The translations under genes were made by a program, and so were the position numbers. Below are positions 27,869 through 35,893 of a stretch of DNA of 64,000 nt, one piece after another. The stretch comes from Anaerolineaceae bacterium (lineage in GTDB: Bacteria > Chloroflexota > Anaerolineae > Anaerolineales > Anaerolineaceae): contig JARKPB010000003.1 in NCBI GenBank assembly GCA_029975475.1, positions 346,924 through 410,923 of the forward strand, written 5' to 3'. Below the pieces are notes generated by a model, which was given only the letters and a program-made list of their open reading frames with translations, was not told the DNA's origin and searched no databases. Position 1 is the first letter of the stretch. Each line of letters begins with the position of its first letter.

Positions 27869-27902
27869 ATGACGGCGCGGCGGGCCGCGCCGTCATTTTT
27901 TT
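27869..27902 (+). terminator. Rho-independent terminator after the KimA-like gene
   Basis: Perfect 12-base stem ATGACGGCGCGG (27869-27880), CGGG loop, complement (27885-27896), then a run of T to 27902. It separates the transporter from the KdpD promoter. Confidence 0.92.
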
Positions 27903-27916
27903 TCTGCGGCACGGCG

Positions 27917-27922
27917 TATAAT
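27917..27922 (+). promoter_or_regulatory. -10 hexamer, leaderless-type, of the KdpD gene
   Basis: TATAAT, then exactly six bases, then ATG 27929; no ribosome site is present. The -35 position shows only a T-rich stretch belonging to the terminator tail. Confidence 0.6.
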
Positions 27923-27928
27923 TCAAGC

Positions 27929-30556
27929 ATGCAACCCGTCGAGCCAACGCGCCGTTCCGGCGGCCGGTTAAAACTCTTCCTTGGTTATGCGCCTGGTGTG
28001 GGCAAGAGCTACGCCATGCTCGAAGCAGCCCTGCAGCGTCAGCAGCGCGGCGAAAACGTGGTCGTGGCAGCTGCTTCTCGCAGCAGCGGTGAGGCGGGGC
28101 AATTCTTGAACCGCCTGACTACCTTTCCCCTGGCAGCTGACGGCGGACTGGACGTGGACGGGCTGACCGCCCTTCATCCCGATTTGGTAGTGGTGGACGA
28201 CCTCCACAGGCCCAACCCGCCCGGGGCGCGCCATCCATATCGTTACCAGGATGTCCAGGATTTACTTGAAAATGGTCTGGAAGTCTATTCTGCCCTGGAT
28301 ATTCATCATCTGGAAAGCCTGGTGGACGAGGTGTTTCAGATCACCGGCTATCTGGAAAAACAAACCGTCCCGGACGATGTGGTGGATAACGCCGGCGTCA
28401 TCGAGCTGGTAGACCTGCCCCCCGAAGACCTCTTACAGCGCTTTCGCGCCGGCCAGATCGCCGGGCAGGAAATGACCGCGTCGGCTGCCGGCAAATTTTA
28501 CCTGCCGGGCAACTTGAGCGCCCTGCGCGAACTGGCGATGCGCCGTGCCGCGGGCCAGGTTGATGCGCAGATGCGCGCTTATATGCGCGCGAAAAAAATC
28601 CCCGGCCCTTGGGCCGCAGGCGAGAGATTAATGGTCTGCATCAGCGCCCATCCAATGGCTGAACGGTTGATCCGAGCCGGACGCCGCCTGGCAGGCGATT
28701 TGAAGGCAGACTGGGTGGTCGTCTATGTCCAAACGCCAGAACGTCTCAACCGCCTGCCGGCGCATATTGACCGCCTGACCAGAGCGTTTCAGCTCGCCGA
28801 GCAGCTCGGCGCGCGGGTGGAACAAATCAGCGCATCCCGGGTTTCGGATGGAATTCTGGAATACGCCCGCCAGAATAATATTACCAAAATCATGCTTGGC
28901 AACCCATCCCGGCCCCGCTGGCATCAGGTGCTCTTTGGTTCGGTGGTCGAAGAACTGATCCGCCGCAGCGGTCAGATTGGGGTATACGTGATCAGTGATG
29001 ACCGCGGTCTGCTCAAACCCGGTCTCTCAACCGATTGGAATTTGCAGACCAACTGGTTAAGATACCTGCTGGTCGTTCCCCTGGTGGCGCTGATCACGCT
29101 GATCAGTTACCCGGTGCACTTGCGGCTTGACCCGACCAATCTGGTCATGTTTTATCTGCTGGGCGTCCTCGCCGCGGCGGTCTATCTCGGACGCGGTCCT
29201 TCGCTGCTGGCTTCTTTTCTCAGCGTGATCGCCTTCGATTATTTCTTAATTGAACCGCGGTTCAGTCTGACGGTGGATGATACGCAGTACATCCTGACTT
29301 TTCTGGGTTTATTCATCGTCGGCGTTGTTGTATCGGGGCTGGCTGGAACCGTCCGCGACCAGATGAAAGCCAGCCAGCAGCGCGAGGCGCAGACCGCCGC
29401 ACTTTACGCATTAAGCCGCGATCTCGCCAACCAGCTCGACCTGGCGGCTGTTCTGCAAACCGTCATCGAACAAATCCACCGTTCCTTTGGCCGCCGGGCA
29501 GCCGTTTTTCTGCTCGAAGGTAACCAATTAATCCAGCGGGCAGCCAGTCCAGATTTTCAAATTCAGGAAAGCGAACTGCCCGCGGCTTACTGGGCCTGCC
29601 AGCATGCCAGGCCGGCGGGAAGCGGGACCGAAACCATGAGCGGCCTTGCGGTGCGTTTCCAGCCGTTGATCAGCGGACAATCGTCCATCGGCGTCCTGGC
29701 GGTACAGATGGACGCGAACTTCATTTTTCTACCAGAACAAAGGCAGCTGCTGGAAGCCTACTGCGGGCTGGCCGCGCTGGCTATCGAACATGCCTTGCTG
29801 GATGAAGAGGTCAAACGCGCTGCCCTTGATAGAGAATCAGAAAAATTGCACACGGCGCTGCTCAATTCCATCTCGCACGACCTGCGCACGCCGTTATCTG
29901 CCATCACCGGGGCATTCAGCAGCCTGTACGAAGCCGAGCATCCCGGACGTGAAAACATTCGCCTCGACCGGGCGACGCGCATGGAACTGATCGAAACCGG
30001 CTGGGAGGAGGCGGAGCGGCTGAATCGGCTGGTTGGCAACCTGCTGGATATGACCCGTCTGGAAGCCGGCGCGCTGCGCCTTCACCGCACCTTGATCGAC
30101 GTGGAAGAAGCGGTAGGCGCTGCGCTGGACCGGCTGCGCAGCCGGCTGCGAGCTTTCAATATTGAGACGCAAATTGATCAGAATTTACCGCCCGTTTATG
30201 CTGACGCGTTATTGTTTGAACAGGTGCTGGTCAACTTACTGGATAACGCTGCGAAATACACCCCGCCCGGCGGAACCATCACCCTGTCCGCTGCCGCGAC
30301 CGGCAGCCGCGTTGAAGTCCGCGTCGCCGATACCGGCCGCGGTTTGCCGCCCGAAGACCTTGAGCGGGTGTTCGACAAGTTCTACCGCGCCCAGACCCCG
30401 GATGGGCCGGAAGGCACCGGGTTAGGCCTTTCAATCTGCAAAGGCATTGTGGAAGCGCACGGCGGAACCATCCGCGCCACCAACCAGCCTGGCGGCGGCG
30501 CTGAATTCATCCTCAGTATGCCTGCGGCAGAAAACCCGCCGGAAGATTCAGAGTAA
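27929..30556 (+). CDS. kdpD: KdpD-type osmosensitive K+ sensor histidine kinase
   Basis: 875 residues with the full KdpD order: N-terminal KdpD domain with a Walker A-like GYAPGVGKS (19-27) and 'VVVDDLHRPNPPGARHPYRYQDV' where E. coli has VDELAHTN; a universal-stress domain (about 230-365, KIMLGNPSRPRWHQVLFGSVVEELI); four membrane helices (about 370-480); GAF; HisKA with phospho-acceptor H650 in SISHDLRTPL; and a HATPase domain (NLLDNAAKYTP, DTGRGLPPE, GTGLGLSI). It senses K+ or turgor and phosphorylates the adjacent KdpE. The longer upstream frame overlaps the terminator and the previous gene, so ATG 27929 is chosen. No KdpFABC genes are here; the KimA-like gene is the nearest target candidate. 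Confidence 0.93.
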   Translation: MQPVEPTRRSGGRLKLFLGYAPGVGKSYAMLEAALQRQQRGENVVVAAASRSSGEAGQFLNRLTTFPLAADGGLDVDGLTALHPDLVVVDDLHRPNPPGARHPYRYQDVQDLLENGLEVYSALDIHHLESLVDEVFQITGYLEKQTVPDDVVDNAGVIELVDLPPEDLLQRFRAGQIAGQEMTASAAGKFYLPGNLSALRELAMRRAAGQVDAQMRAYMRAKKIPGPWAAGERLMVCISAHPMAERLIRAGRRLAGDLKADWVVVYVQTPERLNRLPAHIDRLTRAFQLAEQLGARVEQISASRVSDGILEYARQNNITKIMLGNPSRPRWHQVLFGSVVEELIRRSGQIGVYVISDDRGLLKPGLSTDWNLQTNWLRYLLVVPLVALITLISYPVHLRLDPTNLVMFYLLGVLAAAVYLGRGPSLLASFLSVIAFDYFLIEPRFSLTVDDTQYILTFLGLFIVGVVVSGLAGTVRDQMKASQQREAQTAALYALSRDLANQLDLAAVLQTVIEQIHRSFGRRAAVFLLEGNQLIQRAASPDFQIQESELPAAYWACQHARPAGSGTETMSGLAVRFQPLISGQSSIGVLAVQMDANFIFLPEQRQLLEAYCGLAALAIEHALLDEEVKRAALDRESEKLHTALLNSISHDLRTPLSAITGAFSSLYEAEHPGRENIRLDRATRMELIETGWEEAERLNRLVGNLLDMTRLEAGALRLHRTLIDVEEAVGAALDRLRSRLRAFNIETQIDQNLPPVYADALLFEQVLVNLLDNAAKYTPPGGTITLSAAATGSRVEVRVADTGRGLPPEDLERVFDKFYRAQTPDGPEGTGLGLSICKGIVEAHGGTIRATNQPGGGAEFILSMPAAENPPEDSE

Positions 30557-30565
30557 AATTTTATT

Positions 30566-31285
30566 ATGTCCAGCCCGCCAGAAAGCAATCCAGAAAAAGT
30601 CGGCGCGCGCATCCTGGTCATTGATGACGAGCGCGCCATCCGCCGCTTTCTACGCGCCGCGCTGAGCGCCCATCATTACGAGGTCATCGAGGCTTCCAGC
30701 GGTGAGGAAGGACTGCAAGCCGCCGCCACGCACCGCCCGGATGTGATCATCCTCGATCTCGGCCTTCCGGATGCGGATGGAGTGGACATCACCCGCCGCC
30801 TGCGCGAGTGGACTCAGACCCCCATCATCATACTGTCTGTGCGCGCCAGCGAACAGGATAAGATCGCCGCGCTGGACGCCGGCGCGGATGATTACCTGAC
30901 CAAACCCTTTGGCACCGGCGAACTCACCGCCCGCATCCGCGCTGCACTGCGCAGGGTGGGGCCGCAAAACCCCGGGCAGACGCTGTTCCGCAGCGGAAAC
31001 TTGAGCGTGGATCTGCTGCACCGCACCGTCAGCGTTCACGGGTCGCCGGTCAATCTCACGCCAACAGAATATGAATTACTGAAACAGCTGGTTCAGCATG
31101 CCGGCAAGGTGGTGACCCACCGCCATTTGCTGCATGCCGTCTGGGGCGAGCCTTATGAGGATGAGGCGCACCTGCTGCGGGTCAACATCAGCAATTTGCG
31201 CCATAAAATTGAACGCGATCCAGCCCAGCCGGAATATATCCTGACGGAATCCGGGGTTGGCTACCGCCTGCGTATCGAACAGTAA
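30566..31285 (+). CDS. kdpE: KdpE-type response regulator
   Basis: 239 residues, OmpR/PhoB family. The receiver domain has the acidic pair D20/D21, phospho-acceptor D64 in VIILDLGLPDADG, and K113 in ADDYLTKPFG. The C-terminal winged helix is 'LTPTEYELLKQLVQHAGKVVTHRHLLHAVWGEPYEDEAHLLRVNISNLRHKIE', the KdpE-specific form. It starts nine bases after the KdpD stop, so the two are co-transcribed. It should activate potassium uptake genes; the target sites are not visible in this window. Confidence 0.93.
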   Translation: MSSPPESNPEKVGARILVIDDERAIRRFLRAALSAHHYEVIEASSGEEGLQAAATHRPDVIILDLGLPDADGVDITRRLREWTQTPIIILSVRASEQDKIAALDAGADDYLTKPFGTGELTARIRAALRRVGPQNPGQTLFRSGNLSVDLLHRTVSVHGSPVNLTPTEYELLKQLVQHAGKVVTHRHLLHAVWGEPYEDEAHLLRVNISNLRHKIERDPAQPEYILTESGVGYRLRIEQ

Positions 31286-31418
31286 TCCGCCCCCGGGCCG
31301 ATTTTCAGAACGGGTATCCACGAGCGGAAGTTGAAGGCTGCTTAAACCACCGCCCGCGGTGAGCCGCTGTACAAAATGAAACCGATTTTTCACCTGTCCA
31401 ACCGGATTGGAGCTGAAA

Positions 31419-31787
31419 ATGCCTGCTGCCACAGTTGACGAATATATCGCTGCTTTTCCTTCAGAAATCCAGGCTGTATTACAGGCGGTCCGCCAGGTAA
31501 TCCGCGAGACCGCTCCTGAAGCAGAGGAGGTCATTGCCTACGGCATTCCAACCTTCAAATACCACGGCAACCTGGTGCATTTTGGCGCGTACAAACACCA
31601 TATTGGGTTTTATCCCGCCCCTTCGGGAATTGAAGAATTTAAAGACGAGCTTTCCGCCTACCCGGGTTCAAAGGGCGCGATCCAGTTTCCGCTCGACCGC
31701 CCGCTCCCCTTTGACCTGATCCGGCGTGTGGTGCGTTTCCGCATGCAAGAAAACCTGCGCAAAGCCCAGGCCCGCGGGAAAAAATAA
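31419..31787 (+). CDS. DUF1801 (YdhG-like) protein
   Basis: 122 residues matching the DUF1801 fold in full: 'TVDEYIAAFPSEIQAVLQAVRQVIRETAPEAEEVIAYGIPTFKYHGNLVHFGAYKHHIGFYP' and the C-terminal 'IQFPLDRPLPFDLIRRVVRFRMQEN'. ATG 31419 is chosen over TTG 31407 because GGAG is six bases before it. The family includes a proposed frataxin-like iron-binding protein, but the biological role is not settled. It lies behind kdpE with a 133-base gap and is probably transcribed separately. Confidence 0.85.
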   Translation: MPAATVDEYIAAFPSEIQAVLQAVRQVIRETAPEAEEVIAYGIPTFKYHGNLVHFGAYKHHIGFYPAPSGIEEFKDELSAYPGSKGAIQFPLDRPLPFDLIRRVVRFRMQENLRKAQARGKK

Positions 31788-32154
31788 AGCACCTGATACA
31801 ACTTCCCGCCGCACAAACGAACACCGCCGGGACAGACGCCGGGCGCATCCCCCCGCAAGAGGAAATCCAGGCGGTCTGGCGCCTGCGTAAGCGCGGACGG
31901 CTGCGCAATATCTGCTTCACCCGCAATCGCCGCGCGGTTCGTCTGCCAAGCTGCACCGACCAGACCGCGCCTGCGGCAGCCCTGCCCGAGATACCCGTTT
32001 TCGGCTGCTGGTTTGTTGAACGCCGCCCTTGATGCGCTGCTGCCCTGTGGCGGCTTCGCCGGGTTGTTTTTATAAAAGGTAGTTTCGCCTGAGGGGTTGA
32101 GCGGGATAGGAACAGTCCCGCGGAGAAAAGCCGGTTGAGGGTAAAATACCTGAT
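31788..32154. other. Intergenic stretch without a supported gene
   Basis: About 370 bases between convergent genes. Long minus-strand frames cross it but are GC-driven and without domains. A + frame (about 31805-32032) reads like a decayed coding piece (QEEIQAVWRLRKRGRLRN), but I cannot name it. No tRNA or clear terminator is seen. Confidence 0.35.
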
Positions 32155-33009
32155 CTATCCGGCTAACCGGGCAATGACAAACACCAGCACGCACAGGGTG
32201 GCGCCCAGGTAGACCCCGCGCATCGCCCTGCGCCCCTCAGCCGGAGCGGACGAACGCAGCAGGCGCAGGCTGAAATAGATGATCAGCGCGTCCATGATGA
32301 GCAGGAAAATCAGGTAGATTGGGCGCATCAATCCGAGCAGAAACGGCAGAAAGCTCAGCGCGATGACCACACCCCACAGCCCAACCGCCAGGCGCAGGGC
32401 GGCCTTGCGCCCGTGAAGCAGCGCCAGCGAACGCGAACCGCGCCTCCGGTCTCCTTCCATATCCATCGCGTCCCCGGCGATTTCTTCGCCCAGATCAATA
32501 AAAAACGCCATGGCGCTAAAAATCCAAACCGACCCGTTCCAAAACTGCCCGACGGTCAGGGCGCCGAGCAGGAAGGTAACCGCCACCGAGGCGCTGACCA
32601 TCAGGTTGCCCGGCAGGCCGCTTTCCTTGCCGCGCCAGTTGTAAAAAATGCCGAGCAGCCAGAAGAGGATGCTGAAAAAAAAGACGTCTCGCCCGAGCAT
32701 CAGGGCCGCGGCCAGCCCGGCCAGCGAGACCAGCGCGGTCAGGCCGACCGCTTCCGCCCGGCTGACCGCCCCGGAAGGCAGGGCGCGCTGCGGCGCATTG
32801 ACCCGATCCACCTCGTAATCAAAGACATCGTTGAGGATCAAAGCCGCGGCAGACAGGAAGAACGCGCAGGCGAACCCGAGCAGCCCGGCACGCCAGCCAG
32901 GCAGCCCGCCGGCCGCCAGCACCTGGCCGGTGAAAACGCAGATTCCAGCGGCCAGAGAAAGCTCCGGGCGGAATAACGAGAGCGCGCCTTTGAGTTTCCG
33001 GGGGAACAT
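32155..33009 (-). CDS. UbiA-family prenyltransferase
   Basis: 284 residues, eight to nine membrane helices. Both metal-diphosphate motifs are present: NDVFDYEVDRVN (60-71) and D-x2-D-x3-D in AGDAMDMEGDRR (D180, D183, D187). It attaches a prenyl diphosphate to an aromatic or glycerol-phosphate acceptor in the membrane. The general look is nearer to the DGGGP synthase/chlorophyll-synthase side of the family than to UbiA proper, but the substrate is not certain. The start at 33009 replaces a longer frame with a non-family N-terminus; it lies six bases after a -10 hexamer and has no ribosome site, suggesting a leaderless message. Confidence 0.85.
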   Translation of the reverse strand: MFPRKLKGALSLFRPELSLAAGICVFTGQVLAAGGLPGWRAGLLGFACAFFLSAAALILNDVFDYEVDRVNAPQRALPSGAVSRAEAVGLTALVSLAGLAAALMLGRDVFFFSILFWLLGIFYNWRGKESGLPGNLMVSASVAVTFLLGALTVGQFWNGSVWIFSAMAFFIDLGEEIAGDAMDMEGDRRRGSRSLALLHGRKAALRLAVGLWGVVIALSFLPFLLGLMRPIYLIFLLIMDALIIYFSLRLLRSSAPAEGRRAMRGVYLGATLCVLVFVIARLAG

Positions 33010-33015
33010 TGTTAT

Positions 33016-33021
33016 ATTATA
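33016..33021 (-). promoter_or_regulatory. -10 hexamer, leaderless-type, of the UbiA gene
   Basis: TATAAT on the minus strand (33021-33016), six bases, then ATG 33009. TTGACC at 33051-33046 is too far away (24 bases) to be a normal -35. Confidence 0.55.
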
Positions 33022-33238
33022 CTGACGGATGCAAACAAAACGCGCGGTCAAAGCGTACCATCCGCTATCCGGCGGGAAGCAATGCTGCGGAGGATGCAGA
33101 CGGGAAATAGACACCTTGTTCGTGGCCTGACAAAAAACGCGCCTGATTAATGCCAAACCGAGTCGCTGGCCGCCAGTCTGCCCCACTCGGGGCGGGCGAT
33201 CCCGGGCGCGAGGTTGAGAACCAATACACGGAGCAATT

Positions 33239-33802
33239 ATGACAATCACCATTCACCCTTATCAAACCGAGTGGCCGCTTGAATTCGAGCGCATCCGCGC
33301 CCATCTGGCTGAAGTCCTTGGCCCGCTGGCGCTGCGCATTGACCATATTGGTTCGACCTCGGTGCCCGGCCTGGGTGCCAAAGACGTCATTGATATTCAG
33401 GTGACTGCCGCCGAGCTGTCGTCCGAGATCACCGCCCGCCTGACTGCCGCCGGCTATCCCCACCGCGCGGACGTCACCCACGACCACGTCCCTCGCGGCG
33501 AAGACCCAAACCCGCTGCTGTGGGAGAAGCTGTATTTCATTCAACCGGAAGGGTCACGCCCCATTCATATTCACGTCCGCCGGGCTGGCGCGCCTAACCA
33601 GCGCTACCCGCTGCTCTTTCGCGACTACCTGCGCGCCCACCCAAAGTCCGCTCAGACGGTCGAATTGATTAAATGCCAGCTGGCGCGCTATTTTCCTGAA
33701 AACATCGAGGCTTATTACGATATCAAAGACCCGGTTTACGACCTGATCTGGGATGCCGCCCAGGATTGGGCGCGGCAGACGAACTGGGACGCGGATAGTT
33801 GA
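33239..33802 (+). CDS. GrpB-family (UPF0157) protein
   Basis: 187 residues of the GrpB nucleotidyltransferase-like fold: 'YQTEWPLEFERIRAHLAEVLG', 'IDHIGSTSVPGLGAKDVIDIQV' with the GS-x-D-x-D-like core, 'NPLLWEKLYFIQP', 'HIHVRRAG' and 'LLFRDYLRAHP'. GGAG lies eight bases before the ATG. Cellular role unknown; members are sometimes fused to CoaE kinase domains. Divergent from UbiA; the 230 bases between them show no further gene. Confidence 0.88.
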   Translation: MTITIHPYQTEWPLEFERIRAHLAEVLGPLALRIDHIGSTSVPGLGAKDVIDIQVTAAELSSEITARLTAAGYPHRADVTHDHVPRGEDPNPLLWEKLYFIQPEGSRPIHIHVRRAGAPNQRYPLLFRDYLRAHPKSAQTVELIKCQLARYFPENIEAYYDIKDPVYDLIWDAAQDWARQTNWDADS

Positions 33803-33827
33803 AAATCCCCCGGTCACTGCCGGGGGA
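33802..33827 (-). terminator. Terminator of the SDR gene, overlapping the GrpB stop
   Basis: TCCCCCGG (33806-33813), six-base loop, CCGGGGGA (33820-33827). Read on the minus strand the stem is followed by four T (33805-33802), so it ends the SDR message; it may also slow + strand transcripts. Confidence 0.7.
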
Positions 33828-33834
33828 AAGACCT

Positions 33835-34716
33835 TTATGCTTCAATGCCCGCCATTTCAGCGGTGAGATTCCACAACTTTTTCCAGGTTTCCCGGTTGTA
33901 AGAAGCTTTATTGGAACGCACCTGCCGGTTGTTTTCATCCCAGTATCCGCCGCTGACCGCTTCCACCGCCGCATCTGCGGCCAGGTACACATAGGTTTCC
34001 GCCTGGCGTTCCGGGGTAATGGCCTGGCTGCGTTTGATCGCATAGATTTTCCGCAGCCATCCCGGCAGGTGGTCCAGGCGCTCATCGGGAATGGCCACAT
34101 TGGTCACCCGCACGCAGTTGACCGTCACCCTGCTGTCTTTCAATCGGTCCGCGAGATCATAGGTGTACATGACCTGGGCCTGCTTGGAATGATAGTAAGC
34201 GTGCTGCGGGCTGAACCGGCGTTCGCCGTTCAAATTGTCGAATTCAATATCCAGGAACGGGTACAGCATCAGGCCTTTTGAGGCAACCGTGATGATCCGG
34301 CTGGGCGCGCAGGCTTTCAGGCGGTCGAGCAGCAGATGGGTAAGCAGAAAAACGCCGACATGATTGGTGGCGAAGATAGTTTCAATTCCGTCTTCGGTCA
34401 AGATGGGTTTCTTCAGGCTGAGGTCAAAATTGGCCGCGTTGTGGATCAGCACATCCAGGCGGGGATATTGCTCCAGAAATGCGCTGGCAAACCTGTGGAT
34501 CGAGGCTTGAGAGGCCAGATCAAGCTGCATCAAGGATACTGTTTCGCTGCCCGCCGTTTGGCGAACATCTTCCAGCGCTTTTTGCCCGCGCTCCATCGAG
34601 CGGCAGGCCATCACCACCTGCGCGCCGAGGCTGGCGAGCCGGGCCGCAGCCGCTTTGCCAATTCCGGAGTTCGCCCCGGTGATGATCATCGTCTTGCCAG
34701 ATAAATTGTATGTCAT
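33835..34716 (-). CDS. Short-chain dehydrogenase/reductase
   Basis: 293 residues, classical SDR. Cofactor motif TGANSGIG near the N-terminus, 'LDVLIHNAA', 'ATNHVGVFLLTHLLL', 'RIITVASKG' for the active-site serine strand, and catalytic YYHSK (Y174, K178). ATG 34716 is preferred to 34722 because AAGGA stands six bases before it. The R after the first strand (ACRS) suggests NADPH. Overall most like the retinol-dehydrogenase/light-dependent POR-like SDR branch, but the substrate is unknown. Monocistronic by position. Confidence 0.88.
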   Translation of the reverse strand: MTYNLSGKTMIITGANSGIGKAAAARLASLGAQVVMACRSMERGQKALEDVRQTAGSETVSLMQLDLASQASIHRFASAFLEQYPRLDVLIHNAANFDLSLKKPILTEDGIETIFATNHVGVFLLTHLLLDRLKACAPSRIITVASKGLMLYPFLDIEFDNLNGERRFSPQHAYYHSKQAQVMYTYDLADRLKDSRVTVNCVRVTNVAIPDERLDHLPGWLRKIYAIKRSQAITPERQAETYVYLAADAAVEAVSGGYWDENNRQVRSNKASYNRETWKKLWNLTAEMAGIEA

Positions 34717-34851
34717 GGACATTCCTTGTTTACCTTTAGACTGTTTTCCAAATGGACAGAAGCCGGTTCTATATGTTCACTGCGGCTGCCAAAAAACTCA
34801 CCAATACACTTTCAGCACCTGTAGCTGCGGCTTATTCAGCCAGGCAGGCGG

Positions 34852-35892
34852 TCATTTGCCACCAGTTTTCTGCTGGTATATCGCCAGATCTTCATTCCAG
34901 CTCAAAAAATCAAGGTCATTCCTTCGATCGGGTAGATGATACATCTCTTTGAGATAGGCTCCCAGATGGAGCGACACTTTCTTTGCGCCCATGAAATTCA
35001 GGTGTTCCTCATCATGAAAATCCGTTGCCGGGTCCAGCCCAATTTCTCTGATTTTATCCGGCATCGAATAATCAATAAACGGAAGGCCAAAACGATCGGC
35101 AAATTCCTGCACTGCATTGTGCATTTTCATGTTCCAGCCAACGCGCGGAGCGTTAATCAAGACAACCGCGATCCCTTTTTCCCGGCAATGGCGGATAAAC
35201 TTCAAATAATAACTTCTGGCTTCGTCATCAATCCGGCTGGATTGGTCTGTGGGCTGATAAGCCTCGACAGGCAGTTTAACCGCCTCCGATTCGTAGATCA
35301 ACAACTGCCCTTTATAACGATCCGTCGGTTGAAACCGAAAAATATCCCAGTCTTTTTCCGAAAGTTCTTTCCAGCGGTTATGATAACGTAAAAGAGGGAA
35401 AAGATAACTGGATGCGGTTTGGAAGCTGCTCTTCTCGACAATCTCGCGGATCAAGAGCAATTTTTCAATTGAGAGGCGCATGGGATCAACAGCCAGCCTC
35501 AGAAAACTTTCCTGTGCATCCACATTAACCGGCTTAAGCAGCCAGCTGCCATCCAGCACAACCACATCTGGCTGCTGGTATTTAAGCGCTTCCAGCAGAT
35601 AATAATAATTTACCAGCGGATTTTGATACCCGGTAGACAGGGTATAACCGGTGAAGCCGTACTGTCCCCAAATTTCCAGCGGACTGATCCCATTGCGCAA
35701 GGTGCTCGCGCCAATATAAAGCACATCCAGGGAATGATTTGGCTGCTGGTAAAAAGTCTTCATCCGGCTGAATGAATCGTTCCCGACGGTTGGCTTAATG
35801 ATGAAAATTTGCGAAGCAAGCGCGAACAACAGGCTAAATAACGCCAGAAATATAATCCCGCGCAGCCATTTTTGATAACCAGGAAGGCTCAT
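34852..35892 (-). CDS. DltD/SGNH-like membrane-anchored protein
   Basis: 346 residues: one N-terminal membrane anchor (about 11-31) and an exported SGNH-type domain. 'LDVLYIGASTLRNGISPLEIW' (block I, S63), 'PDVVVLDGSWLL', 'VVLINAPRVGWN' and the C-terminal 'DFHDEEHLNFMGAKKVSLHLG' with the Asp-x2-His type pair are visible. It starts one base after the MBOAT stop and ends the operon. In dlt systems DltD accepts or moves the D-alanyl group outside the membrane; this protein should do the final transfer or hydrolysis for whatever group is loaded by the upstream ligase and carrier. Similarity is at fold level. Confidence 0.8.
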   Translation of the reverse strand: MSLPGYQKWLRGIIFLALFSLLFALASQIFIIKPTVGNDSFSRMKTFYQQPNHSLDVLYIGASTLRNGISPLEIWGQYGFTGYTLSTGYQNPLVNYYYLLEALKYQQPDVVVLDGSWLLKPVNVDAQESFLRLAVDPMRLSIEKLLLIREIVEKSSFQTASSYLFPLLRYHNRWKELSEKDWDIFRFQPTDRYKGQLLIYESEAVKLPVEAYQPTDQSSRIDDEARSYYLKFIRHCREKGIAVVLINAPRVGWNMKMHNAVQEFADRFGLPFIDYSMPDKIREIGLDPATDFHDEEHLNFMGAKKVSLHLGAYLKEMYHLPDRRNDLDFLSWNEDLAIYQQKTGGK

Positions 35893-35893
35893 G

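Noticed and set aside
31658..32194. 178-codon minus-strand frame between DUF1801 and UbiA
   Set aside because: Overlaps both real genes, and the composition is a GC-driven shadow.
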